Shown: positions 25,092 through 36,362, numbered from the stretch's first letter. The stretch is 64,000 nt of DNA from Pseudomonadota bacterium (GCA_018241445.1 JAFEDT010000003.1:124001-188000), one strand, 5' to 3'. The notes: generated from the sequence alone by a model not told the origin. Numbers and translations are program-made.

Positions 25092-26507
25092 TCAGGCGGC
25101 CACGCGCGCCGCGCTGTCCGCCAGCACCAGCGACACGCAGGACGTGAGCTTCGTCGCATAGTCCAGGTGCAGGAACTCGTTTGGGCCGTGGGCGTTGGCG
25201 TGCGGGCCGAGCACACCAGTGATGAAGAACTGGGTGCGCGGGAAGCGCTCGCCCAGCATGCCCATGAACGGGATGGTGCCGCCGCAGCCGACGTTGACTG
25301 CATCGCGGCCATAGATTGCGCGCGAGGCGCGCAGGATGGATTCCTCCAGCCACGGAGCGAAAGCCGGTGCGTTCCACCCCGCGGACGCGGAGGCCTCCTC
25401 GAAGCTCACCCGGGCGCCGTAAGGTGGATCCTGTTGCAGCGCGCTGCGCACCGCCCCGGTGGCACGTTGCGCATCGCAGGTCGGCGGCAGGCGCAACGAC
25501 AGCTTCAGCGCGATCTGCGGCAACAGGACGTTGCCCGCGGAGGCGAGCGCCGGCAGGCCGTCCGCTCCCGTGACCGCCAGTGTTGCGCGCCAGCTGCTGT
25601 TGATCAGCAGTTCCGCCGGATCGTTCGACAGAGGCTGTACGCCGCCGACAAAGGGCAGCTTGCCGGCGACCGACTCGCCCAGCACTGCCGCGGCGGCGAC
25701 TGCCTGCTGGCGGCGGTCGGAGGGCAGGGCGACCTGCAGCTCCTCCAGCAGGACATCGCCGGTGACCGGATTCTCGATGCGCGCCAGTAACTGCTCCAGG
25801 ATGCGAAACGGTGTCGGGGCAATGCCGGTTGCCATGCCCGAGTGCACGCCCTCGGTGAGCACCTCCACGCGCAGGGTGCCGGTCAGGTTGCCGCGCAGCG
25901 ATGTGGTACACCATAGCTGGTCATAGTTGCCGCACTCCGCGTCCAGGCAGATGACCAGTGAAGGCTCACCGAGCCGCGCGCCGAGCGCCGCGAGGTGCGC
26001 GGGCAGGTCTTCGCTACCACTCTCCTCGCAGGCCTCGATCAGCACCACGCAGCGCGGCAGCTTCACCTGCTGATCCCGCAACGCCGCGATGGCCGTGAGG
26101 GATGCGAACACGGCGTAGCCGTCGTCGGCCGCGCCGCGTCCGTAGAGCTTGCCGTCGCGCACCACCGGGGTCCACGGCGCCAGGCCGGGCAGCCAGCCGG
26201 TGAACTCCGGCTGCTTGTCCAGGTGTCCGTAGAGCAGCACGGTGTCGGGCAGCTCACCGGGAATATCCACCAGCAACAGCGGCGTGCGGCCTGGCAGGCG
26301 GCGGATCTCCACCTGCGCACCGGGCAGCTTCTGCTCGCGGCACCAGTTGGCCATCAGCCCGATTGCGGCTTCCATGTAGCCGTGCTGCTCCCATTGCGGG
26401 TCAAACATGGGGGACTTGTTGGGAATGCGCACGTACTCGATCAACTGCGGCAGGATCGAGTCGCGCCAGGTGCGGCCGACCAGGTTGTTCAGGCGGTTGA
26501 GATCCAT
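25092..26507 (-). CDS. M20 family metallo-dipeptidase
   Basis: 471 residues of a di-zinc M20 peptidase (carnosinase/CNDP-like). Zinc ligands and catalytic residues are recognisable: LLYGHLDKQPE (H95, D97), GRGAADDGYA (D128/D129), EACEESGSED (E161/E162 region), LDAECGNYDQ and the C-terminal HANAHGPNEFL histidine. The lid domain lies between ~215 and ~340. There is no signal peptide, so it is cytosolic. It should hydrolyse dipeptides or related N-acyl amino acids. It is second in the operon after tatD (10 bases, with a GAAGGAAC-type ribosome site). Confidence 0.9.
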   Translation of the reverse strand: MDLNRLNNLVGRTWRDSILPQLIEYVRIPNKSPMFDPQWEQHGYMEAAIGLMANWCREQKLPGAQVEIRRLPGRTPLLLVDIPGELPDTVLLYGHLDKQPEFTGWLPGLAPWTPVVRDGKLYGRGAADDGYAVFASLTAIAALRDQQVKLPRCVVLIEACEESGSEDLPAHLAALGARLGEPSLVICLDAECGNYDQLWCTTSLRGNLTGTLRVEVLTEGVHSGMATGIAPTPFRILEQLLARIENPVTGDVLLEELQVALPSDRRQQAVAAAAVLGESVAGKLPFVGGVQPLSNDPAELLINSSWRATLAVTGADGLPALASAGNVLLPQIALKLSLRLPPTCDAQRATGAVRSALQQDPPYGARVSFEEASASAGWNAPAFAPWLEESILRASRAIYGRDAVNVGCGGTIPFMGMLGERFPRTQFFITGVLGPHANAHGPNEFLHLDYATKLTSCVSLVLADSAARVAA

Positions 26508-26517
26508 GGATGTTCCT

Positions 26518-27390
26518 TCAGGTCAGGTTGTCGGTCGCCGCCGGCGCGGGCAACATGAAGAGCGCACGCGCGGCATCGGTGCTGGCATGGGCCAGCTGCG
26601 CCAGGGATTCCCCTCGTGCCCGGGCGACTGCGGCGGCCACGTGTGGCAGGAACGCCGGTTCATTGCGGCGTGAGGCCGGACGCGGTGTCAGGTCTCGCGG
26701 CAGCAGGTAGGGTCCATCCGTCTCCAGCAGCAGCCGTGACGCCGGAATCCGCGGCAGCAGGGCTGCCAGGTGCGCACCGCGGCGCTCGTCGCAGAGCCAG
26801 CCGGTAATGCCGATCGCCAGTCCCAGCGCCAGGTAGTCCGACAGCTCGGTCTCGCCGCCGGTAAAGCAATGCGCGACTCCGCGCCATTGCGGCGCGTGCT
26901 CGCGCAGGATCGCGTGAAAGTCCTGGTGCGCATCGCGCTGGTGCAGGAATACCGGCTTGCCGATACGGCGGGCCAGTTCGAGCTGGCGGTGGAAGGCTGC
27001 CTGCTGGACGGCCCGCGGCGCGAAGTCACGGTAATAGTCCAGCCCGCACTCGCCGATGGCGACCACCTCGGGCCGTGCGGCCAGTTGTGCGAGCTGCGCC
27101 AGTGCTTCCCCGTCCAGCTGTGCGGCATGATGCGGGTGCACGCCGGCGGTTGCGAACAATCGCGACGGATGTGCCTGCGCCAGCGTGAGTGCCGCAGCAC
27201 TCCCGGACGGCGAGGCGCCGGTGACGAGCATCTGCACCACACCCGCCGCGCGCGCACGCGCGAGCACCGCCTGGCGATCAGCGTCATAGCTGTCGTGCGT
27301 CAGGTTGATGCCGATGTCAATCAGGGGAACGGCGGCGCCGGCCGGTGCCGCCGCGGTAAGCGTCGCCGGCCCTGTGGTATCGTTTCGCAT
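26518..27390 (-). CDS. tatD: TatD family metal-dependent hydrolase
   Basis: 290 residues. It keeps the variant TatD N-terminus LIDIGINLT in place of the HxH of other family members. Also present are TAGVHPHHAAQ, VAIGECGLDYYRD, HQRDAHQDF, VAHCFTGG and the diagnostic run IGITGWLCDERRG, then LLETDGPYLLPRDLTP and RRNEPAFLPHV. TatD is a magnesium-dependent 3'-5' exonuclease-type TIM barrel used in DNA quality control. The start ATG (27388-27390) overlaps the divergent start of the TPR gene. About 20 residues precede the conserved core and no other start codon lies in between. Confidence 0.9.
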   Translation of the reverse strand: MRNDTTGPATLTAAAPAGAAVPLIDIGINLTHDSYDADRQAVLARARAAGVVQMLVTGASPSGSAAALTLAQAHPSRLFATAGVHPHHAAQLDGEALAQLAQLAARPEVVAIGECGLDYYRDFAPRAVQQAAFHRQLELARRIGKPVFLHQRDAHQDFHAILREHAPQWRGVAHCFTGGETELSDYLALGLAIGITGWLCDERRGAHLAALLPRIPASRLLLETDGPYLLPRDLTPRPASRRNEPAFLPHVAAAVARARGESLAQLAHASTDAARALFMLPAPAATDNLT

Positions 27391-28180
27391 GCTCCGGACT
27401 ATTCTAACCTGCGCGCTCCTGTTTGCCGCCGTGGTGCCAGGGGCTGCACCCGCGGACGCGCCACCGGCGGCGCAATGGCGTGACCTGGAGAGCCGCCTGC
27501 AATTTGCCTACTACACGCAGGATGCAGCCATGCTGCGCGAGCTTCCGGGCTTCTCGACCGAGACGACCGCCGGACAGCCGCTGCTGGCGTATTACGTTGC
27601 CCTGAGGGCTCTGCGCCTGGCGCAGCTGTCCGCGGCCGCGGGCGGCGGACCGCTGCCGGCGCAGCTCTCGGGCGAGTCGCAGGCGCGGGTCGCGGCCCTG
27701 GCGCATGAGTGCGTGCAGGCGCTGGATATCTCGCTGGCGCTGCGCGGTGACTTTGCGGACGGCCTGGCACTGCGATCGGCGTGTCTGGCGCAACCGGCGG
27801 CCGTTGGCGCGAAGCTCCCGCCGTTCGCCGCCGGACGACTGCGGCGCGACATGGCGAGGGCCCTGCAGCTGGCGCCACACAATCCGCGGGTGCTGCTGCT
27901 GGACGCACTGAACGACTACAGCCTCGCCGGCTCGCTGGGCGGCAACCGCGACCGCGCGCTCGGCAAGCTGCGCCGCTGTGTCACGGCCTTCGAGGGCGAG
28001 CGGCAGGGAGTCGAGCCGCTGCCGGGCTGGGGAGCAGCGGAGGCTTACCTTTCCCTGGGGCGCAGCCTGCTCGAGCACGGCGATGCGCTGGCGGCCCGGG
28101 ACGCGCTGGAGCACGCGCTGCTGCTGATGCCCCAGTACGCGCAGGCACGGCGGCTGCTCAAGCAGCTGGTCGGGGGCTGA
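27389..28180 (+). CDS. Exported TPR-like protein at the head of an efflux operon
   Basis: 263 residues with an N-terminal signal peptide (MLRTILTCALLFAAVVPGAA, cleavage near 22-24). The rest is alpha-helical, with a recognisable tetratricopeptide-like stretch at the C-terminus (LSLGRSLLEHGDALAARDAL, then HALLLMPQYAQARRLL). It is probably periplasmic or lipid-free envelope protein. The stop overlaps the adaptor start (TGATG), so it belongs to the same operon as the ABC exporter. The start is fixed by the signal peptide. It overlaps the tatD start codon on the other strand. Specific function unknown. Confidence 0.75.
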   Translation: MLRTILTCALLFAAVVPGAAPADAPPAAQWRDLESRLQFAYYTQDAAMLRELPGFSTETTAGQPLLAYYVALRALRLAQLSAAAGGGPLPAQLSGESQARVAALAHECVQALDISLALRGDFADGLALRSACLAQPAAVGAKLPPFAAGRLRRDMARALQLAPHNPRVLLLDALNDYSLAGSLGGNRDRALGKLRRCVTAFEGERQGVEPLPGWGAAEAYLSLGRSLLEHGDALAARDALEHALLLMPQYAQARRLLKQLVGG

Positions 28181-29436
28181 TGGCAGTGCCGACGGACCAA
28201 AACCGGGAGCTGCTGCAGCAACTGCGCATTGACCGCTCCACAGACACCGTCGCGACATCCCCCGGCCGCCGCGGCTGGCTGATTGCCGGTGTGGCGGGTC
28301 TGCTGCTGTTGCTGGCGGCCGGCGCCTGGTATTTCTTCGTGCCGCGCGCTTTGGCCGTGCACGTGATGACGGCGCGGCCGATCCCGGCCGGCGCCGGCGC
28401 TACAGCTTCGGTGCTGGACGCCACCGGCTATGTCACGGCGCGCCGCGAAGCGACGGTATCAGCCCAGATTACCGGCACGCTGATCCAGGTGTTGATCGAA
28501 GAGGGCGATCACGTCAAGGCGGGGCAGGTGCTGGCGCGCCTCGACGACACCTCCCAACGGGCGACACTGGCGCAGGCCGAGGCGCAACTGCAGTCGGCGC
28601 GTGCGCTGCTGGCGCAGGACCAGGCACAGCTGGCGCAGAACCGCCGCGACCTGGTGCGCGCCGAGGACCTGGTGCAGAGCAAGCTGGTCTCGCAGCAGGC
28701 GGCCGAGCAGGCACGCACCCAGGTCGACTCGCAAAGTGACCAGGTGGCAAGCCGCACCAGGCAGATCGAGCTGGCGGCCGCCAGTGTGCGCGCCGCGCAG
28801 GTGCAGCTGGATTACTGCACCGTCCGCGCGCCGTTCAGCGGGGTGATCATTGCCAAGGCCGCGCAGGTCGGTGAGATCGTGTCGCCGTTTTCCGCCGGTG
28901 GCGGCTTCACTCGCACCGGAATCGGCACGATCGTCGACATGGACTCGCTGGAGGTCGAGGTGGACGTGAACGAGGCCTACATCGGCCGGGTGCAGCCGGG
29001 CCAGCCGGTGGAGTCGGTGCTCAATGCCTATCCGGACTGGAAGATCCCCTCGCACGTGATTGCGATCATCCCGGCGGCAGACCGCGCCAAGGCGACCGTC
29101 AAGGTGCGCATCGGCCTGGACCTCAAGGACGCGCGCATCGTGCCGGACATGGGGGTCAGGGTGTCGTTCCTGGAGGAGAAGCACCCGGCCGCCGGCGAGG
29201 TGGCGCCGCAGGCACGCGGGGTGCTGGTCCCGGCGGACGCCGTGCGCACGGTGGGCGGGGAGACGGTAGTCTATGTCATCGAGGCAAACCGGGCGCGGCG
29301 CCGCACGGTCACGACCGGCGGCAGCGCGGGCGGGGAGCGCCAGGTCCTCTCGGGCCTGGCAAGTGGCGACAGCGTCATTGTCAGTCCGCCGGCGGAGCTG
29401 CACGACGGCAGCGCCGTGACTGCAATCGGGTCCTGA
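28180..29436 (+). CDS. Periplasmic adaptor subunit of a MacAB-type ABC exporter (HlyD/MFP family)
   Basis: 418 residues from ATG 28180; the same open frame upstream is shadow of the TPR gene. One N-terminal membrane helix (about 33-53) is followed by a biotinyl-lipoyl-like half (ATVSAQITGTLIQVLIEEGD). A long helical hairpin comes next (~125-210, Gln/Ala-rich), then the second lipoyl half (LDYCTVRAPFSGVIIAKAAQ), a beta-barrel and a membrane-proximal domain. Such adaptors link an inner membrane transporter to an outer membrane channel. ATPase and permease genes follow immediately. No TolC-like gene is present here. Confidence 0.88.
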   Translation: MAVPTDQNRELLQQLRIDRSTDTVATSPGRRGWLIAGVAGLLLLLAAGAWYFFVPRALAVHVMTARPIPAGAGATASVLDATGYVTARREATVSAQITGTLIQVLIEEGDHVKAGQVLARLDDTSQRATLAQAEAQLQSARALLAQDQAQLAQNRRDLVRAEDLVQSKLVSQQAAEQARTQVDSQSDQVASRTRQIELAAASVRAAQVQLDYCTVRAPFSGVIIAKAAQVGEIVSPFSAGGGFTRTGIGTIVDMDSLEVEVDVNEAYIGRVQPGQPVESVLNAYPDWKIPSHVIAIIPAADRAKATVKVRIGLDLKDARIVPDMGVRVSFLEEKHPAAGEVAPQARGVLVPADAVRTVGGETVVYVIEANRARRRTVTTGGSAGGERQVLSGLASGDSVIVSPPAELHDGSAVTAIGS

Positions 29437-29459
29437 AGCGAAGGGAAATCGAGGTCAGC

Positions 29460-30146
<687 letters not shown>

Positions 30147-30158
30147 GGAGCAGCGCCC

Positions 30159-31316
30159 ATGACCCGCACCGGCCTCGTGGTCGCCAACCTGTTCCGCAGG
30201 CGCACCCGCACTATCCTGACACTGCTGTCGGTGATCATGGCGTTCCTGTTGTTCGGGCTGCTGCAGTCGATCAACTCGATATTCAGCGCCGGTGAGGACT
30301 TCGTCGGCGCGACGCGCCTGGTGACCCAGGCGCGGGTGTCCTTCACCCAGCCGCTGCCGCTGAGCATGCTGCCGAAGCTCGAGGCGATCCCGGGCGTAGC
30401 GCGCGTCGCCTATTCGCAGTGGTTCGGCGGGGTGTGGCAGGACCACACTCCGGTATTCGCCTTCGCGGTGGATCCGCTGCGCCAGCGCGACGTCTACCCG
30501 GAGTTCACCATGCCTGCGGCGCAGTGGCAGGCGTTTGCCGCCACGCGTACCGGCATGATCGCTGGCCGGGCGCTGGCGGACAAGTACGGCTGGAAGATCG
30601 GCCAGAAGGTGCCACTCGCCTCCAACATCTACCCGCAGAAGAACGGCAGCAAGGCCTGGGTCTTCGACCTGGTGGGCATATACGACGGCACCACCGAGGA
30701 CACCAGGAAGCAGGCGATCAGCGCCTACATCAATCACGACTACTTCGACGAAGCCAACGCCTTCGGCAAGGGCCGGGTCAATTTCTTCATTCTGCGGCTC
30801 GCCGACGCCAGCCGCGCCGCCGCGATCGCCAGGACGATCGACGCCATGTTCGAGAATTCGCCCGATGAGACCAAGACCCAGACCGAGAAGCAGTTCAACC
30901 TCAGCTTCGTCAAGCAGATCGGCGATATCGGGCTGATCGTGCGCTGGATCCTGTTCGCGGTGTTCTTTACATTGCTGCTGGTGGTGGGCAACACCATGGC
31001 GCAGAGCGTGCGCGAACGCATTCCGGAACTCGCGGTGCTCAAGACCCTGGGTTTCTCCGATGGCGCGGTGCTGGGCTTCGTGCTCGCCGAGGCGCTGACG
31101 CTGTGTCTGTGCGGCGGGCTCATCGGACTTGCGCTGGCAACGTTCGCCGGAGCGGCGGTGGAGCGGGGCAGCGGCGGGCAGTTCGCGCTGCGGCCCGACC
31201 TCGCCGTGTGGCTGCTGGGGCTGGCGGCGATCCTGCTCATGAGCCTGGCGGTCGGCCTGCTGCCGGCGCTGCGCGCCCGGCGCCTGAAGATCGTCGACGC
31301 CCTGGCCGGACGCTGA
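30159..31316 (+). CDS. FtsX-like ABC transporter permease (first)
   Basis: 385 residues with the MacB/FtsX layout: one N-terminal helix (about 16-37), a large periplasmic domain (~40-255) and three C-terminal helices (about 262-285, 300-335 and 345-370). The FtsX core LLVVGNTMAQSVRERIPELAVLKTLGF is clear. With the adaptor and ATPase it forms a tripartite exporter. Substrates of such systems include macrolides, peptides, lipoproteins or siderophores. Nothing here picks one. Confidence 0.88.
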   Translation: MTRTGLVVANLFRRRTRTILTLLSVIMAFLLFGLLQSINSIFSAGEDFVGATRLVTQARVSFTQPLPLSMLPKLEAIPGVARVAYSQWFGGVWQDHTPVFAFAVDPLRQRDVYPEFTMPAAQWQAFAATRTGMIAGRALADKYGWKIGQKVPLASNIYPQKNGSKAWVFDLVGIYDGTTEDTRKQAISAYINHDYFDEANAFGKGRVNFFILRLADASRAAAIARTIDAMFENSPDETKTQTEKQFNLSFVKQIGDIGLIVRWILFAVFFTLLLVVGNTMAQSVRERIPELAVLKTLGFSDGAVLGFVLAEALTLCLCGGLIGLALATFAGAAVERGSGGQFALRPDLAVWLLGLAAILLMSLAVGLLPALRARRLKIVDALAGR

Positions 31317-31335
31317 AGCGCAGGAGACCCGCGGC

Positions 31336-32514
31336 ATGCTCAAACAGGCGCTCGCCATCACCGGCATCAACCTGCGCAGCATCCCGCAGCGCTGGGCAGC
31401 CTCGCTGGTCATCGTCATAGGGCTTGCGGGGGTGGTGGCGGTATTCACGGCGCTGCTGGCCATGGCCGGCGGTTTTGCCAGTACCCTGAAGGCCACCGGC
31501 CGCCCGGATGGGGTGATCATCATGCGCGGCGGTTCGCAGTCCGAGCTCAATTCCGCCCTGGATCGGCAACAGTCGGACCTGGTCAAACAATTGCCGGGCA
31601 TCCGCTCCGGCCAGGACGGCAGGCCGCTGGCCGCGGCGGAACTGATGGTGATCGCGGAGCTGATCCGCCGTGACGATGTCGGCAGCGGCGCCAACATCAC
31701 CGTGCGCGGTGTGGATCCACAGGCCTTTGCGCTGCGGCCGCGGCTGAGGATCACCGGCGGCCGCAACTTCACCCCCGGCTTGCGCGAGCTGATAGTGGGC
31801 AGCGGCGTACTGCGTCAGTTCCAGGGCGCGCAGATCGGCCAGGTGGTGCGGATGCGCGGCTCGGACTGGAAAGTGGTGGGCAGTTTCGCCACCGGGGACG
31901 CGACCGACAGCGAACTGTGGACCGACATCAACGTGGCGCGCAGCACCTTCGGCCGCAGTGGTTCCAGTTCCATCCATGCGGCCCTCGACGGCCCCGACGG
32001 GCTGCGCAGGCTCAAGGCGGCCGTGGCCGCCGATCCGCGCCTGGACGTGGACGTGGTGAGCGAGCAGGACTACTACAACGGGCAAACCAGGCAGTTCCGC
32101 AAGACCATCGGCGCGCTGGCCGCGACCGTCACTGTCATCATGGCCCTGGGAGCGGTGTTCGCCGCACTCAACAGCATGTATGCCGCGGTGGCCGCTCGCG
32201 GCAAGGAAATTGCGACGCTGCGCGCCATCGGCTTCGGCGGCATGCCGGTGCTGGTGTCGGTCATGGCGGAGGCGCTGCTGCTGTCCCTGCTGGGCGGTGC
32301 GCTGGGAGCCCTGATTGCCTGGGCACTGTTCAACAACATGTCAGTGTCCACCCTTGGGCAGAACTTCACCCAGGTGGTGTTCAACTTCAGGGTCACGCCG
32401 CCACTGGTGGTGCAGGGGCTGGTCATGGCGGTAGGCATCGGCATGATCGGCGGCCTGCTGCCGGCGATCCGCGCCGCGCGTCTGCCGGTCACCGTGAGCC
32501 TGCGGGAGGGTTGA
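31336..32514 (+). CDS. FtsX-like ABC transporter permease (second)
   Basis: 392 residues with the same layout as its upstream neighbour: N-terminal helix (~20-45), periplasmic domain, and three C-terminal helices, with the FtsX signature NSMYAAVAARGKEIATLRAIGF. It presumably forms a heterodimer with the first permease. It starts 20 bases after the previous stop and ends the operon. It converges with the threonine aldolase gene (8-base gap). Confidence 0.88.
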   Translation: MLKQALAITGINLRSIPQRWAASLVIVIGLAGVVAVFTALLAMAGGFASTLKATGRPDGVIIMRGGSQSELNSALDRQQSDLVKQLPGIRSGQDGRPLAAAELMVIAELIRRDDVGSGANITVRGVDPQAFALRPRLRITGGRNFTPGLRELIVGSGVLRQFQGAQIGQVVRMRGSDWKVVGSFATGDATDSELWTDINVARSTFGRSGSSSIHAALDGPDGLRRLKAAVAADPRLDVDVVSEQDYYNGQTRQFRKTIGALAATVTVIMALGAVFAALNSMYAAVAARGKEIATLRAIGFGGMPVLVSVMAEALLLSLLGGALGALIAWALFNNMSVSTLGQNFTQVVFNFRVTPPLVVQGLVMAVGIGMIGGLLPAIRAARLPVTVSLREG

Positions 32515-32522
32515 GGGCGTGC

Positions 32523-33575
32523 CTATTGATGCGGGGTGGTCGCGGTCAGCGCCGCGCACAGTGCGCTGACGTCCTGCTCCGGCTGGTCCCACGAGGCCAC
32601 CATACGCGCCCGCCCGAGTGTCGGCGGACCCAGATCGTAGAAGCCAAATCCCTGTGCGCGCAGCGCTTCGCGCCGTGACACCCCCAGGTCCAGGAACACC
32701 TCGTTGGCTTCTACCGGGTGCAGCAGCGCCTTGCCGGCGGCCGCCCCGATGCGCCGCGCCAGTTCGTTGGCGCGCGCGGCGTTGCGTTGCCATACCCCGG
32801 TTTCGACGTAGGCCAGCAGCTGCGCAGCCGCATAGCGCGACTTCGACAGCAGGTGGCCGGCGCGCTTGCGCCTGATTTCGAAGTCGCCTACCAGCGCGGA
32901 GTCGAAGAACACGACCGCCTCGGCGCCCATGGCGCCGTTCTTGGTGGCGCCGAAGGACAACACGTCCACTCCGGCGCGCCAGGTCACATCGCCGGGATGG
33001 CAGCCGAGGAAGGTGACGGCGTTGGCGAGGCGCGCCCCGTCCATGTGCAGCTTCAGGCCGCGTCCGTGCGCCAGCGCGGCGAGCCGCGCGACGTCTTCGG
33101 GGCGATAAGCGGTCCCCAGTTCGCTGGCCTGCGTGATGGAGACCGCCGCCGGCTGCACCACGTGCACGTCGCCGAAGGGCCAGCCCGCGATCGCCTCGGC
33201 CAGCGCCGCCGGCTCCAGGCGCCCGTGGGCGCCCGGCAGCAGCGACAGCTGCGCGCCGCCGCTGAAAAAGGTCGGCGCGCCGCACTCGTCGCGGTTGATG
33301 TGCGCCTCCGGATGGCAGAACACCGCACCCCACGGTGGCACCAGGGTGGCCAGTGCGGTCGCGTTGGCGGCGGTGCCGGTGATCATGGGGAAGGCGCGCA
33401 CCCGCGTGCCGAAGAAATCGGACAGCACCGCATCCAGCCGTGCGGTCCAGGGGTCATCGCCGTAGGCGACCGCGAAGCCGCTGTTGGCGGCCGCCAGCGC
33501 CTGCATCAGTTCCGGGCAGACACTGGCGGTGTTGTCGCTGAAGAAGTGGTAGCGGGTGCCGGTAGCGGGTGCCAT
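32523..33575 (-). CDS. ltaE: Low-specificity L-threonine aldolase
   Basis: 350 residues of PLP-dependent beta-eliminating lyase type. The cofactor lysine is K212 in SFGATKNGAMG. Other family marks are FFSDNTASVCPE at the N-terminus (usually FRSDT), MITGTAANATALA, CHPEAHINRDECGA and KLHMDGARLANA. It splits threonine or allo-threonine to glycine and acetaldehyde. It lies 12 bases after an ABC-2 permease gene and is probably co-transcribed with it, an odd pairing. A GAAGGA ribosome site precedes the ATG. Confidence 0.9.
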   Translation of the reverse strand: MAPATGTRYHFFSDNTASVCPELMQALAAANSGFAVAYGDDPWTARLDAVLSDFFGTRVRAFPMITGTAANATALATLVPPWGAVFCHPEAHINRDECGAPTFFSGGAQLSLLPGAHGRLEPAALAEAIAGWPFGDVHVVQPAAVSITQASELGTAYRPEDVARLAALAHGRGLKLHMDGARLANAVTFLGCHPGDVTWRAGVDVLSFGATKNGAMGAEAVVFFDSALVGDFEIRRKRAGHLLSKSRYAAAQLLAYVETGVWQRNAARANELARRIGAAAGKALLHPVEANEVFLDLGVSRREALRAQGFGFYDLGPPTLGRARMVASWDQPEQDVSALCAALTATTPHQ

Positions 33576-33587
33576 GCTTCGGTTCCT

Positions 33588-34591
33588 TCAATCGATGCGC
33601 CAGCGGAACGACCAGGCGCCTATGGCCAGCAGGATCAGCGAGCTCGCCGCGAGGTACAGCAGCTGCGGGGCGATCTGCACAATGCCGGCGGCGTCGAACA
33701 TGACGGCGCGCGCCGCGTCCAGCAAGTGCGTCAGCGGGAAGACATGTGCGATCCACTGGATCCAGCGGGGCGAGCCCTCCAGCGAAAACCACACGCCCGA
33801 CAGCAGCATCATCGGCCAGGTCAGCAGGTTCAGCAGCCCGCCCACCAGCTCCTCGCTGGAGAAGCGCGCAGCCACCGTAAGCCCCAGGGCGACCATGGAC
33901 AGCGCCCCGAGCACTGCCAGCAGCAGCAGCAGGGCGCCACTGCCGGCGTTGTGAAAGCCGATGATGGCGCCGATGCCGAAGTAGAGAATCAGAGTCGTAA
34001 GCAGGATCAGCCCCAGGCGCGACAGCACCTGCGCGCTCAGGAATTCGAAGGCGGTAAGCGGGGTCGCGTGCAGGCGCTTGAGGAAGCCGCTCTTGCGGTA
34101 GCGCAGCACCACGTAGCCGACGCCGAACAAGCAGCTGAACATCATGTTCATGCCGAGGATTCCCGGGAACAGCCAGTCGACGTAGCGCACCGCCTTGCCG
34201 CTGACGTGCTGGCGCTGCGCGCCAGGAACCCGCGCCAGCAGCAGCCGCTCCGCCACGTAGCCCTTGGGGGAATCGGTGTTGACCCAGTAGCGGGCGGGTG
34301 CGCGCAGATCCACCAGCAGGTCGAGCTGCTGGTGACGCAGGCGCTCCAGCGCCACCGGCTCCGCCGGCTCTGCCACGAAGTCCACGTAGCGCTCATCGAG
34401 AAAGCCGCCACCGCCATGCGCCACCGTTGTCGCCAGCACCCCGACCTTGAACAGCGGCCGTTCCGGGCCGCCGAACACAAAGCCCATGCCGACGACGATC
34501 ATGACGGGCAGCAGCAGCGTGAAGGCGAGCGTGCCGCGGTCGCGCAGGAATTCCAGGTTGCGGGCGTGCAGCACCGCCAGCATGCGGCGCA

Positions 34592-34595
<4 letters not shown>
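33588..34595 (-). CDS. ABC-2 type transporter permease
   Basis: 335 residues from GTG 34595 (overlapping the ATPase stop) or ATG 34592. It has an N-terminal helix (~20-38), a periplasmic segment to ~165, then five C-terminal helices with the ABC-2 pattern (LFPGILGMNMMFSCLFGVGY; LNLLTWPMMLLSGVWFSLEG; WIQWIAHVFPLTHLLDAAR). This matches the YhhJ/DrrB-like half of an exporter. Substrate unknown. Translation is coupled to the ATPase gene. Confidence 0.87.
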
Positions 34596-35497
<902 letters not shown>

Positions 35498-35504
35498 CCG
35501 CCCC

Positions 35505-36362
35505 ATGAGCACGCGGCAGTACGACAAGTCAGAACGGGTCGACCTGGGCGATGAGGCCGTCCACTGGGACCTGGGCGCATCGCTCTCCTATGGCGAATAC
35601 CTGCACCTGGACCGCCTGCTGTCGGCGCAGCGCCCGCTGTCGTCCGAACACAACGAGATGCTGTTCATCATCGTGCACCAGGTGTCGGAGTTGTGGATGC
35701 GCCTGATGCTGCACGAGCTGACCGCGGCGCTGCAGTGTGTGCGGCGCGACGACATCGACGGCACGCTGAAGATGCTGGGCCGCATCTCGCGCGTGCAGGC
35801 GCAGCTGCTGACGGTGTGGAACGTGCTGTCGACGATGACGCCGTTCGAGTATTCGGCGTTCCGCAACGAGCTGGGGCGCTCCTCGGGCTTCCAGTCGGTG
35901 CAGTACCGCGAGCTGGAGTTCCTGCTCGGCAACAAGCACGCCGACATGGTGAAGGTGCACCGGCGCGACCCGCAGGCGCAGGAGCGCCTGCAGCGCGCGC
36001 TGGAGTCGCCGTCGCTGTACGACGAGGTGCTGCGCCTGCTCAGCCGCCGTGGCTACGGGATTCCCGAGGACTACCTGGCGCGCGATTTCGCGGAGCCCTA
36101 CCGGGCCAGCAAGCAGGTCGCGGCCGCCTGGCTGGCGATCTACCACGACGCCCGCAACGCCTGGGATCTGTATGCGCTGGCGGAGCGGCTGACGGACCTG
36201 GACTACAACTTCCAGCTGTGGCGCGCCCATCACCTGAAGACGGTCGAGCGCATCATCGGCTACAAGCCCGGCACCGGTGGCACCGGGGGTGTCAGCTACC
36301 TGGCGAAAGCGCTGGAGCTGAAGTTCTTTCCTGAGCTGTGGCAGATCCGCACGTCGATGTGA
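35505..36362 (+). CDS. kynA: Tryptophan 2,3-dioxygenase
   Basis: 285 residues from ATG 35505. It opens the indole ring of tryptophan to N-formylkynurenine using a heme. The family is clear from LSYGEYLHLDRLLSAQ, the EMLFIIVHQVSELWMRLMLHEL block, SGFQSVQYRELEFLLGNK, and the heme-ligand histidine region WRAHHLKTVERIIG followed by GTGGTGG. No other kynurenine pathway gene is nearby, so formylkynurenine must be handled elsewhere. Its 3' end overlaps msrQ (opposite strand) by 71 bases. Confidence 0.94.
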   Translation: MSTRQYDKSERVDLGDEAVHWDLGASLSYGEYLHLDRLLSAQRPLSSEHNEMLFIIVHQVSELWMRLMLHELTAALQCVRRDDIDGTLKMLGRISRVQAQLLTVWNVLSTMTPFEYSAFRNELGRSSGFQSVQYRELEFLLGNKHADMVKVHRRDPQAQERLQRALESPSLYDEVLRLLSRRGYGIPEDYLARDFAEPYRASKQVAAAWLAIYHDARNAWDLYALAERLTDLDYNFQLWRAHHLKTVERIIGYKPGTGGTGGVSYLAKALELKFFPELWQIRTSM

